In this document: positions 10,792 through 21,172 of the stretch, piece after piece
Position numbering within the stretch: the first letter of the stretch is position 1
How the letters are laid out: every line of letters begins with the position of its first letter
Source: Paraphoma chrysanthemicola
Lineage: Eukaryota; Ascomycota; Dothideomycetes; Pleosporales; Phaeosphaeriaceae
Assembly (NCBI GenBank): GCA_020744225.1
Contig: JAGMWG010000028.1
Location: 1-64,000 of the forward strand
Length of the DNA stretch: 64,000 nucleotides
Direction of reading: 5' to 3'
Position numbers and translations under genes: made by a program
Notes under the pieces: model-generated
What the model was told of the DNA's origin: nothing
The model's input: the letters and a program-made list of their open reading frames with translations, nothing else
Databases searched by the model: none

Positions 10792-11550
10792 ATGGCCGAG
10801 CCGAAAGGACCATCGACACATGTGGACGCCATTTCACCCGCTTCACTGATTGGCGGAGAAGAAATGAAGCCAAAAACGCCGGTTTCGCCAAATCTATCAG
10901 CATCGCCAACACCTCAACCAAAACAAGGGATATTCCGTCTTCCACCTCGAGGAGAGCGTTTGAAAAGAGCCCGCGCAGCTGGAACTGCGTTCATCAGCGT
11001 TCTCGCTCTGGCCTGGACCATCATCGGCGTAATATGGACCGGAGAAAGTCTCCAGCTCCAACGTGACGCCCTGAGTCTTCAAAAGAACGCTCTGACCATT
11101 CAAATGCTATCGCTTTGCATGGACTTTTGGTCGAATCCAGACGTAAGTCTACGATCGCTCTGTCATAAACTCATCCGTTGCTTAAGATCGCAGGTTCTTA
11201 ACTTCGATGTCCTGTGTACCCAAGCTTTCGCCGCTGAGAGCCTTCCGAGAATATACTCGTCTCATATAACGCCGCTACCAAGCATTACCACAACATATTC
11301 TGGACCAAAGACCAGCCTTCCACCGACAACCGGAACCGGATCGGAAGCCGGCTCCACGCTCCTTACCAGCGGCTCGCCAGCGATGAGCGCGCCTTCACCG
11401 GGCGTTGTTCCATCGGTGTCGCCTGCTCCTGTTGTCAAGGGCGAGGACCCTGATCCGAAGAGGTATGCGAAGAAGGCTAAGGCTGCGGTCGGCGTGTCCA
11501 TTGTAGGTGCTAGCATTGTTGCCCTTCTTGTCTTCTTCGTTCATATATAG
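10792..11550 (+). CDS. Two-TM hypothetical protein, right-arm copy
   Basis: Identical to the left-arm copy at 2123-2881. The ATG at 10792 follows a CT-rich leader (tctagtctctact). The likely 51-nt intron is 11143-11193 (GTAAGT...CAG), leaving SNPD joined to VLNFDVLC. First membrane segment at about residues 62-83, second at the C-terminus. A possible role in membrane-associated signalling is only a guess from topology. Confidence 0.6.
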   Translation: MAEPKGPSTHVDAISPASLIGGEEMKPKTPVSPNLSASPTPQPKQGIFRLPPRGERLKRARAAGTAFISVLALAWTIIGVIWTGESLQLQRDALSLQKNALTIQMLSLCMDFWSNPDVSLRSLCHKLIRCLRSQVLNFDVLCTQAFAAESLPRIYSSHITPLPSITTTYSGPKTSLPPTTGTGSEAGSTLLTSGSPAMSAPSPGVVPSVSPAPVVKGEDPDPKRYAKKAKAAVGVSIVGASIVALLVFFVHI

Positions 11551-11759
11551 ATTGCGATAGGGATTGGTGGGATAGAGTGACTGAAGAGGTTCGCACAAAG
11601 GTACAAAGTTCGCCTCGGTATCTCACATAAATGGAGGTACCACAGCGCTGTGCTGTCCCGGTCCGAGCGATGGCTGGTTGGTTGTTTTGAATAATGCTCC
11701 ATTTCCGTGATGAGGTAGCGTAGTGCCGCCGCAGAAGATCGAACGATGGATGAAGAGGA

Positions 11760-12644
11760 ATGAAGTGGTCGAGAGCTTTCTATACGCCCCGAGTCCAGCG
11801 GCATGTAAGTCGGGACGTGAAAAGGTACGATTCCTCTGTTGTAGGATGCCATACGATCTCCGAGCGAGGCTCTCCCGCGATAATCTCCGTACACTCGCCG
11901 GCAGCTTCGATCTTCTCGCCAGGGGTTGTTTACCACGCCGCGCAGAGTCCGCAGATGCCCTCTCCTGCCCTATCGTCAGTCTCGAGTATCGTCCGGCCTC
12001 AAGGCAGTGTCTTCGCTGGCCAAAGTCCAGCCCTCGCATATCGATCTCTTCCGAACCTCCGATCCGGCTCTATTCATACATCGAGCGCCTTCGAAAGCCA
12101 GATAGACGTCGATGCACGACCCCGATACACACAAGATAAGGAAGAGCGCCTGCGGGAGCATATCTTCAGGGCAGAGACGTCGATCGGATACAGCTCTTCG
12201 GAGTCCTCGGACAAGTTGTACGATCTGGGTGTTTTGCTAATTGCGCAAGGAAGGTACAAGACCGCAGAGGAGGTGATCCGTAGGCTGGTAGAGAGTCACG
12301 AAAGCCAGAGCGGCGACGGCGACGGCGACGGAGTGGACAAGCTGAAGGCTTTAGACCTTCTCGGTCAAGTACTGGGTCGTCAAGGGCTATATATCAAGGC
12401 TGAGAGACTGTGTCGACAGTCGCTGAAAAGGTACGAGAGGGTACTTGGGCTAGAGCACCCACACACGCTCACCAGCATATACCATCTAGCTTTCCTCTTC
12501 CATCGACAGCGGTACTACCCTGCTGCACTTGAACTGTATCAGCGAGCATACAGTGGGTATGTCAAGGCTCTTGGTGCACAGCATCCTACTACTGTGACAT
12601 GCTTTAACCACTACGAATCTGCTGCCAAGTACATAGAAATTTGA
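11760..12644 (+). CDS. TPR-repeat protein, right-arm copy
   Basis: Identical to the left-arm copy at 1029-1913. It has C-terminal TPR units with LEHPHTLTSIYHLAF and GAQHPTTVTC, and lies 210 bp downstream of the two-TM gene on the same strand. The 5' end is uncertain, since an overlapping frame from 11723 is also open. Confidence 0.6.
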   Translation: MKWSRAFYTPRVQRHVSRDVKRYDSSVVGCHTISERGSPAIISVHSPAASIFSPGVVYHAAQSPQMPSPALSSVSSIVRPQGSVFAGQSPALAYRSLPNLRSGSIHTSSAFESQIDVDARPRYTQDKEERLREHIFRAETSIGYSSSESSDKLYDLGVLLIAQGRYKTAEEVIRRLVESHESQSGDGDGDGVDKLKALDLLGQVLGRQGLYIKAERLCRQSLKRYERVLGLEHPHTLTSIYHLAFLFHRQRYYPAALELYQRAYSGYVKALGAQHPTTVTCFNHYESAAKYIEI

Positions 12645-13672
12645 CAGGTGGCAAAGTCAGTTAGAGGACGGCTGTGGTTGGATGGATATTTCTCCTAAAT
12701 CGCTTTCTACTTTGCTCTGTTATTCTCCCTCTCTCTAAACCTTTGTGCGAGACATGTGCAGTACGCATAACCCATACAACACGCAAGGCTGAAGCGATAT
12801 GCGATAGCGCGTACTAGGTACCTGACCTGTTGGTACCATCGGTTCATGACTCACGGACCTTAGCTGGTATGCATGACATCTTCTCGGCACCAGCCGGGAG
12901 GATGGCCGACCCGCACCGACCACACACACGCGCCCGAGGCGACGGTGTGTAATTATGGTTGAAGAAAAGAGTGCTGTATGCAGCTCTAGATAGTGTAGGG
13001 TCTTGCCATGCATGGCCACCACCACAGCTCTGCTAGTACTCATCCCTCACGAGCATGAACAATACAGAACTCACGACCGTCAGAGGTCGAACTGAAGCAC
13101 CTTTCTATAGCCCTAGAAATTGCAGTGCACATGTAAGAAGCCGCTGGTTGTTTGACCATACGACAACTGTATCACTAAAACATGCAGAGCCTTTCCACCT
13201 TCGTATGCGCTTGCAACGACGGCGTTTCGCCAGTAGCGCTCGGTTGAACCCACTTGCCGAAGCGCAGGCTTCGATTTCCAGGCCCGCCGCGCTCTATCTT
13301 ATCTTACATCCTTCCATCACATTGTATTCCCCTTCAACGAGCCGAGACTAGAGCTCGCTGCGGCTTGGTCTAGGGATCGGCGCCGGTGGACTCGAGACGT
13401 GGTGGGCTTGATGAGGTCTTTCGTTCGGTCAGCGGAGAGAACACCAGCGGGTTCTGGAGCCCGAGGGTGTCGTAATGGTATGTGTCTACGTCACAAAGTG
13501 GGCGTCGCTGTGCGTTGGACCGCGTCTCGAAATGTACAAGATGGCTGGCTTCGACGCTGGAAACGCGTTGGCTGGACTGACGCGTGGCCCTGAGGGTCTT
13601 GGCACTGCTCCCAATCCCGAGTCGGATTAGCGATGTCTCGAGCGCTTGCAGAAGCTAGCGGCGCGGCCGTTC
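12645..13672. other. Outer part of right arm without a supported gene
   Basis: Mirror of 1-1028. It contains short overlapping frames only, none with a recognisable domain. Confidence 0.5.
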
Positions 13673-13759
13673 GGTGTATCGCATGCCGCTTACTATCACG
13701 TGAGCCGTGCAGGGCTGCTGAACACGAGTCAGCTCTCGCTGTTGTGGGCTTTGATGAAT

Positions 13760-14201
13760 GGCTGGGCGTGATTTGTCCCCCCGTTTTTGAGATTTGTCCC
13801 CCGCCGAAGTACCGAAAATGGCAGCTCTTGCGCTCCGCAATGCAATTCCACCGCAACACCACGTGTAATTTTTATCTTTGAAGCTAGAAGCACGTTTCGC
13901 TTACACCAAAGTACCTGCTCCATACGTTTTGAGAATTTCCGAGGCGATGGGAACGAGTCAAATCGAGTTGAAGTTGTCGATTTCTTCCAAAATGTCACCA
14001 ACTTTAACATACAATTGATTCGCAACACAGACCAAATTTTGGCTTGAGATTCTCAGGGAAGCTTTACGAGGCCCTAGAGTATTATTTGACAATCAAAAAT
14101 CCACTTGCAATCTTGCTGGTGTTAAGTTGTGTGGATGTAAGGCAATTCGGTACTTCGGCGGGGGACAAATCTCAAAAACGGGGGGACAAATCACGCCAGC
14201 C
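13760..14201. mobile_element. MITE, 442 bp, with ~52-bp terminal inverted repeats and 9-bp target duplication
   Basis: The left end runs from GGCTGGGCGTGATTTGTCC to ACCGAA (to 13816); the right end (14146-14201) is its reverse complement apart from one extra G on the left. TTGATGAAT flanks both ends (13751-13759 and 14202-14210) as a direct repeat. A 9-bp duplication with long inverted repeats fits a Mutator-like, non-autonomous element. The interior (330 bp) has no coding capacity. It sits 88 bp outside the palindrome edge. Confidence 0.88.
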
Positions 14202-14478
14202 TTGATGAATACGCTGTTAAATTACTACTAGGCCTCTTCTGTATAGCAGTGATGTAGGCCCTTGCTTGGCAGTCTGCCCGATGAAGCAACAGATCACTAC
14301 CGCAACGCAACCAGCCTATCAAACACAGCATTTTGCTCGGAATACGGTCTTTCTACAGCGCTCTATATACTGCCGAGTTTTTAGATAGATGCACAACACT
14401 TAAAGTGCGTCCGAAGTAGTCCGAGGAAGCAAAGTTAGGTAGCTTAGCAGCAAATTATGGTATTGCAAGGTAAGGAAG

Positions 14479-14907
14479 ATGCCCACGACAAGTAAAGACC
14501 GTGCACGTACAGATAAGAGGGTGAGGTACCTATTCCGAGGATATCTACGCTATGCGACAGTTTTTGGCGTTGTTATAGTGGAAAGTGCTGTTGGCGTTCC
14601 GCTACCGCGGGTTTTCCGTCACGCATGGATGGACCTTAATGCATTTGCACCAATCACCACACGCGAGGAGCTGGTCGAGCGTGCCAACAACTCCTGTCCA
14701 CGATCATTTTTCCCTCCACCGCGCGATCTTTTGAACTGCTTTTCGCTCACGCGACACGCAGAGTGTTACTATTTGGTGAGCGACGGAAATCACCGCGTTG
14801 CACTGGAAAGTCCCGAGATCAGTTCGGAAGACAGTGTCGCAGAAGCTCAGGGCTGGGTGTTGATAGGGAAGTGGCTGTATGCTAGCACGAACGAGCAAGG
14901 GCTTTAG
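14479..14907 (+). CDS. Small unrecognised ORF containing a dispersed-repeat segment
   Basis: The 142-codon ATG frame has no family I recognise. Residues about 14-55 (VRYLFRGYLRY to FRHAWMDL) resemble the translations of two other places in the window (19312-19424 and 26481-26598), so the first part derives from a repeat family. It may be a chance frame over transposon debris. Confidence 0.25.
   Translation: MPTTSKDRARTDKRVRYLFRGYLRYATVFGVVIVESAVGVPLPRVFRHAWMDLNAFAPITTREELVERANNSCPRSFFPPPRDLLNCFSLTRHAECYYLVSDGNHRVALESPEISSEDSVAEAQGWVLIGKWLYASTNEQGL
14521..14640 (+). repeat. Dispersed repeat R1, copy A (divergent)
   Basis: Shares the translated pattern RYL-R-YLR...VES...VPL-RV-RHA...D with copies B and C; divergent at the DNA level. 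Confidence 0.5.
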
Positions 14908-15366
14908 GATTGTCGCAATTCTTTACACAGCGGATTAGCATGATGTCCTGATCCCCAAGAACATCGCGCTCTGGCAGTTTGATGGTGGTGTATACCCTCG
15001 CGGTGCAGCTGAGCAGGCGGATAAGTTACGGACCATGTCCTCCAACTAATATAGGAACTGGTGCAGGTGCGCATATAGCCGTGGATTATGCTCACGAGAG
15101 TAGGTACGTCACTCAGCAAAGGTCTTGAGGAGGCTGTTGCTCCACCCTACGGCCTCTATCGCCCTCACAGCCAGCTTTGGTGTCCTGGCGATTGGATAGA
15201 CCCTTGCGCATTGATAATGTCGAATGTGTTCAAGTACACCTCTCGTTGAATTCGACTCGAGCGCCGTGTTGTCAATGTAACTCTTTAGCATGCTTCGAAA
15301 ACTCTAGATTGACATGGAAACTGTCCGATTACAAGTTCGTAGCTCTTTCCAATCGCTGGAGGAGCT
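14908..15366. other. No supported gene
   Basis: Short conflicting frames only. Just before 15367 the plus strand reads FQSLEELCLRE in another frame, which could be decayed coding DNA connected with the next feature. Confidence 0.4.
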
Positions 15367-15991
15367 GTGTTTGAGAGAAACTATCAACATCGACCCCTTG
15401 GAAGCTTTTTTAGGCATCACAAAACTTTGAAGCATCTGCATTCGGCAGCTGTGCTCAAACTTAGACCACTTGAGGCATTGATGAGGTACATATTTAGGCG
15501 CCCTGTTAGGTCGATGTTGAGTACCGTCTTAGCCGCGGACCTAGTCAAATCCAGTATGGATCACGCTAGGGGCTACGAAAGATTGCCCTGGCAGTATCTA
15601 TATGTTCAGCTGGGCAAACTGACAGCCGCCGAATTTATGTGTCAAACTATCGCAACAAGATCCAGAAAGGTGATGGAGCTCGAACTTGACATGTACTATG
15701 CTGATGTAGGGAAGCTGCGCATACTGATTCATAGCGCGAATACGCTTAAACTCAGCTAACTATTCAATAATTTCTGGGAGGATGCACTTGACACAGGGGT
15801 AGAATTTCCACAGCTAGTTCAACAAATGGCCTGAATCATTGACGAGTTGCACGAAACGTTGAACACTTCTCTTGTAATCAAACGCCGTGCATCACAGATG
15901 CAAACGTATCAAATGAGTAGAACTTTTCTTATCGAGTCTTCTTTGCGCAAGGACATCAAGATCCTTCATTTGTTCTTCAAACAGAGACAAT
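15367..15991 (+). pseudogene. Decayed coding sequence, possibly helical/CorA-like region
   Basis: One frame stays protein-like for about 200 codons but is cut by stops at 15757-15759 and after FPQLVQQMA. Segments include FMCQTIATRSRKVMELELDM, WEDALDTGVEFPQLVQQMA and SLRKDIKIL. The late part resembles the long helix before the membrane segments of fungal CorA-like proteins, but the membrane segments are absent. I would not name it with confidence; it is a broken gene of uncertain family. Confidence 0.4.
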
Positions 15992-16665
15992 AGTAAAATG
16001 TAGCTCGAGTCGCTTGGTTTTGCAATAACGAGTACGTGCCAAAACCGTAGATAGTAGGTACATGAGGCTGGTTTCGCTATGGATGTTCTTGGAACCGCTT
16101 AAAGCTCAGTCATTTCTGTGCCGGAGATTTTATCTCGATTGAGGCAGCAGTATCACTTGCTGGCTGATTTGTGGTCATCATAAATCTACCAACAAGGTGA
16201 CACAATCGACCTCTCAGCGCGAAGTACTTTGGCATTCTATCTCGCGATAATGGCTGACTTTGTACTTGAGATTGTCGATACATAGTCATGATGGAAAGGT
16301 ACATCCGAAGGTGCGTGTCAGCCGCCACTAGATACAGTAACGTAACTCAATCACGAGAGGTGTATCACACTGTTGGATATCATGCTTTTCCAACATCCGA
16401 TGAGGTCTGCCCTACGTATCACCTGTTGAGACCTATGCCGGGTCATCGTACTTTGTGCGCCTAGTGATTTCCGATCAAGGAATCGTGTGACAGCAGCACT
16501 TTACAGACTGCAACGGTCAATGACAGCATTCTCATTAGTGGTCAGCAAATCACGGGAGTCCTTATATGATAAGTTGTAAATCTACTCAGTTGTGCGGTCG
16601 AAAACAGTGTGTATAATATCCTCAATCATGCCGTTTTTTGCATTCTAGCTTTTACTTGGACCATG
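15992..16665. other. Upstream region of the NAD synthetase gene
   Basis: No coding frame is supported. It must contain the promoter of the gene starting at 16666, but no clear TATA box is placed well. Confidence 0.4.
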
Positions 16666-18932
16666 ATGAGTCGACGTATTGTGGTAGCAACGTGCTCACT
16701 TAACCAGTGGGCGCTCGATTGGGAGCACAACCTGGCTCGTATCAAGCAGAGTATACGAGATGCCAAGGAGAGAGGAGCCAGCGTGCGAGTTGGACCAGAG
16801 CTCGAGGTAGATTTGATCCCATCTCCCGTCGATGCTTGGCAGGAGCGAAGTGATACCGTCAAGATGTGCGCTAACCACACCAGATTTGCGGCTATGGCTG
16901 CCTTGACCATTTTCTCGAGAGCGACACGTATCTGCACTACTGGGAAATGTTGTTCCAGATTTTGACCGACCAAACTTGTCATGGCATTCTCCTCGACATC
17001 GGTATGCCTGTCGAGCACGGACGAAGTCGCTATAACTGGTACGAGCATGTCATATTCGCTACCTCGCCTTGCTAAGGTCAGTAGCAGGATCATAGCGTTT
17101 GACGGCCAGATACTGCTGATTCGACCAAAGCTCTGCATCACTGGGGAGGCCAATAGTGAGGACAGATATTTCGCAAGCTGGAGTATGCACTGAAATCAAT
17201 GCTGACGACAGCTGCTGATTTGAAGGCAGGCTCGCCCGACCGGATGGAAAGCTTCAGCCTCCCAAACTCAGTCTCAAGCGTTCATACCACAGTTCCTTTC
17301 GGTGATGCTACCATTTGTAGCTTAGGATTTTGCATGGCTGCACAGTCCTATGGCGAATTGTTTACGCGAACGACGCCACAGGTTGTCGCAAGCCATGAAA
17401 AAGCAACCATATACACCATTTCGGCAGCAAACTATCATCAATTAGGAGCATTCAAGTCACGTTTCAGCAAGCTCTGCGAAGTCTCGCGAACAAGGGGCGG
17501 CGTGCTCCTCTACGCCAATCAACGTGGCTGTGATGGCGATCGCGTTTACTATGAAGGCTGCGCCATGATCTTTGTGAATGGGGTCCTTGTGGCGCAAGGC
17601 ATGCAGTTTTCGCTCGAAGACGTGGAGGTCATCACCGCTACGATCGAGCTGGACGATGTCGGAGCCTACTGGGCTTTGCAGAACCACGGCTGTACCGGTA
17701 GCCCCAACATCCATCCGCGCGTGAGCTTGGAGTACGAACTCCGTCTAAAGCATGGCAATGACCTCTACTCCAACTGTGTTGGTCGCATCGAACCCATTAT
17801 TCACCCTACGAATGTAGAGATTGCTTTGGGTCCAGCATGTTGGCTTTGGGACTACCTCCGCAGGAGCAACGCAGTTGGCTTTCTGGTTCCACTCAGTGGG
17901 GGCATTGACTCCTGCTCCACGGCCACCATCACTTTCAGCATGTGTCGCATGGTTGTCGATGCCGTTACAAACGGCAATGCAAGGGTCGAGTCGGAAATGC
18001 AGCGAATAGTCGGAGCGAGCGGGTGGTTACCGAAGACTCCTCAAGAGCTCTGCCATCGCATCCTTCATACGGTATACATGGGAGTCAGCGGTATATCATC
18101 CGAGGAGACTCGCTCGAGAGCTCGTCGACTTGCACGAAGCATTCGTTCATATCATATAACCATGGATATCGACAGTGTATATCACGCCGAGAAGGACCTC
18201 CTTCGCAAGTATCTAGGCCACGCTCCATGCTTCGACGGTAGCCAAACAGAGAATCTGGCGCTTCAGAATATACAAGCTCGAATCCGTATCTTCACGGCAT
18301 ATTACTTTGCGCAGATGCTCCCAAGCACTCGCGGCCGGCCAGGCGCCGGCACTTTATTGGTACTGGGGTCTGTCGGTGTTGAAGAGTGTCTGCGAGGAAT
18401 CCTGACAAAGCACGACTGCAGCTCGGCGGACTTGAGCCCAATTGGCAGCTTCTCAAAGATGGACATACGGCACTTCATTCACTGGGCACGATCGGCGTTC
18501 GAGCTTCCGGTACTGAGCGAATTCCTTGACGCAACGCCAACCGCTAAACTGGAGCCCTCGCGCTTCGGTCAATGCGACGCGAAAGACATGGGTATGACGC
18601 ATCAGGAACTTTCGACCTTCGCCAAGCTGCGCAGAGAAAGGCGCCTCGGGCCATTCAGCATGTTTCAGCAGCTTCTGTCCAGCTGGCGCGGGGACAAGAC
18701 ACCTCACGACATTGCGCATGTGGTGAAGAAGTTTCATTGCTTCTATGGGATCAATCGCCACAAGATGTCAACAATGACACCAACCTATCACGCAGGGGAC
18801 AGCAACCCTGACAATCGCTGCGATCCAAGACCGATGCTGTATCCTGCGTTTGACGGAAGTTGGAGCTGCAAGCGCATTGAAGAACGAAGCAAAGAAGAGG
18901 AAAGAAACAAGAGTCAGGATGCCATGTCGTGA
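16666..18932 (+). CDS. Glutamine-dependent NAD+ synthetase paralogue lacking the glutaminase Cys
   Basis: Four exons (16666-16806, 16884-17038, 17082-17182, 17230-18932) join in frame to about 699 aa, the normal length for eukaryotic NAD synthetase. The nitrilase-type amidase domain shows ATCSLNQWALDW, GPELE (catalytic Glu) and LLIRPKL (catalytic Lys). At the nucleophile site, where the family has SEICEELW or AETCEELF, this protein has AQSYGELF, so the Cys is Tyr. The synthetase half keeps the ATP loop VPLSGGIDS, ENLALQNIQARIR, DCSSADLSPIG and NRHKMSTMTP. The family makes NAD+ from deamido-NAD+ with glutamine nitrogen; this copy should need free ammonia or be inactive. It is probably a diverged accessory paralogue. 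The intron between exons 3 and 4 (47 nt) is the least certain. Confidence 0.85.
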
Positions 18933-19311
18933 TCTTTTATCTTGAGGGTTTTACATAACTATGTGGGTCGTAGCGGCTATAGGGAAGGCCCTAACAGCAG
19001 CAGCGATTTCTCATGCGTATGAGCACGCGTCGTAATGTAGGCGATGAAAAGTTACCATCGAAACCATCAGCCTTGGCAAGCCGTGTTTTAGCCCTTTTTG
19101 TTGCCTCTCGCTCCGTCTTCTTGTGATATATCGTCCATGTTAGTAAGCAGTATGATGTCGTCATTGAAGACCGGACTGTCAGGCTCGCTACGAGCAAAGA
19201 CGCGGAGGGATACGTTGTTTCCTGTACTGCATTGTACGCGGACTATGCGGATGCATAACTTGGCACAGAGCACGTGCACACTAAGTCCAGTCCACACGCT
19301 GGTTTTGGTAA

Positions 19312-19424
19312 CGTCTATCCCTGCGTGGCGGGACACCCTGCGTAACGGGACGCTCTCGATACTTTCTATCATAATAAAGTCAACGACGACCAAGAAGCGC
19401 AGATAGTCTCGGGATAGATACCTC
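19312..19424 (-). repeat. Dispersed repeat R1, copy B
   Basis: On the minus strand it shares a stretch of roughly 80 bp at very high identity with copy C (26481-26598), from cttcttggtcgt through cgtcccgttacgcagggtgt. Confidence 0.8.
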
Positions 19425-20943
19425 AAGCACTAAGCTTTGCCTTGGCTCTAACTTATAGCTTGCACAGAATATTTCTGCTTAGCCTACAATACCACAGTAC
19501 ACTGCGGGCATACGCAATCGCGTCACTCCGGCCAGCCTCGGACCTATTAGAAAGTTCGTGTATCTTGTCTAAAATTGTACCAAGCTATAGATAGACAAGT
19601 AAAGACAGTATCCCGAGCAAGGCAGCTAGATGTTTAAGCTAGTTGTGCTTCAGTGGTGATCTACTGCCCGAGCAAGCGGAGTCGACAGGCGAGAGCTCCC
19701 ACGTACTAACGGTGGAAAAGCCGAGAGCGGGCTAGCGGTATCCAAACGATGCTGACATCAGCTTCGGATACTGCCCAGCCTGACTCGAGCGCACCTCAAG
19801 CATAACGAGCTCGAGCTTTAAAAAAAAAAAACACGACAACAGGGAGTATCTCACTTTTTGGAATTACCATCACAAAAGCATCAAAATACGTTTGCCAGTG
19901 GCCGCAACGGTCTCTACAAGCCTGCACGCGTCCCCCCGCGTGGATTTGGTGCTGTAGAGCCACCGTTGCGGCCGCGGCACACACAGTCCGGCAAAATTCG
20001 CGAGCAAGCTACACAACATGACACGGCCATCGAACGCAGGGACAGCCATCAAGCCGTGACACAGCAACACTAGAGCGACGACGGAGCCCAGACACCTCTT
20101 CCACAGCCCCAACAGATCCAACATCATAGTCACTGATGGGCTTCCTGGTCAGCCCATCGCCATTCGACAATGTCTGCGACGTCCCACTTCGGCGAGCCCT
20201 CGATTGAACGGCATCACCTCCCGCACAGATCACTTCACAGACACACGGCATGCTACTATCGATGCCACATCATACTACAGATTACCAGACAGCCTCGTCC
20301 ACTGTCGACCCCATGTCGAAGGAGTGGTGCCCCTTCGACATACACGACAAGGTCTGAGGCGATCTGTGCGAGAGCTCTCATGCTCAGTAGACTCGAAGGC
20401 ACGCTAAAGCGGAGCATTGCTCTCGTGGAGCTGCGTCACGACAAAGCGCTGCCAAAACCGCGTTCGACGGCAGGTCACACCACAAAACACGGCCACATAG
20501 GAACCTAGTGGGCGGCATCACAACACGACAGAATATCGGAAGTCAGAGAACACATTCTAAGCCCTGGGGCATGAGGGCAAGTTAGCGTATACGACAGCCG
20601 AACATTAGGGGGAGACTGAAGGTATTGCAGTCGCAACACACGAGGCAGAGCGCCTCTACGAGCCTTTCACAATGGTACAGGAATACAAGGCTTCGAGTAC
20701 GGCAAACACACAGCAACAGCAGTTCGAAGAACACAAACACAGACAGATACGTCACTTCTTGACGCGAATGTACATAGTCGTAGATAGAAGCCAGACATCG
20801 GCAGGCCTCTGGGGACAGCTGGCTCCTGTTCGCAGGGGTGAAGTGGGGCGGCGCAGGATATTTATTTTGCGTCGCGTCGGCTGTCCGCCAAGCCTGCCAT
20901 CCGGGCATAGCTGCAGACATTGCGGCTGAAACCGAGTAGGATT

Positions 20944-20979
20944 AAATGAATGAATGAATGAATGAATGAATGAATGAAT
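20944..20979. repeat. (AATG)n microsatellite
   Basis: About nine uninterrupted AATG units, ending AATACTAG. Confidence 0.95.
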
Positions 20980-21172
20980 ACTAGCAATAGAGCATAGACA
21001 ATTCTTATTTTAGCTAAAACATAGCTATTTTGTATATTATGCAGGTGCAGTACAGTAAAGCAAAAGAGAAGATCGAATTCTATCAGCTACCTACGAAGCT
21101 GCAACTAAATCTCTAAGCGTGGCATGCGTGTGACGGAGACTGCAACGCCGAAGACTCCGAAGAATTGAAAAC

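Larger units (their letters stand above)
8311..13672. repeat. Right arm of the giant inverted repeat
   Basis: This is the reverse complement of 1-5362 and is separated from it by a unique 2948-bp spacer (5363-8310). Beyond 13672 the sequence continues as unique DNA leading into a MITE, so the outer boundary may lie exactly here or beyond the left window edge. The inner boundary falls inside an open reading frame, giving the hydrolase gene a different C-terminus in each arm. Confidence 0.97.
18933..21172. other. 2.2-kb gene-free stretch with repeats
   Basis: Contains R1 copy B, an A-tract near 19820 and an (AATG)n microsatellite. Frames such as 20170-20508 are open by chance and have no domain. 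Confidence 0.5.
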
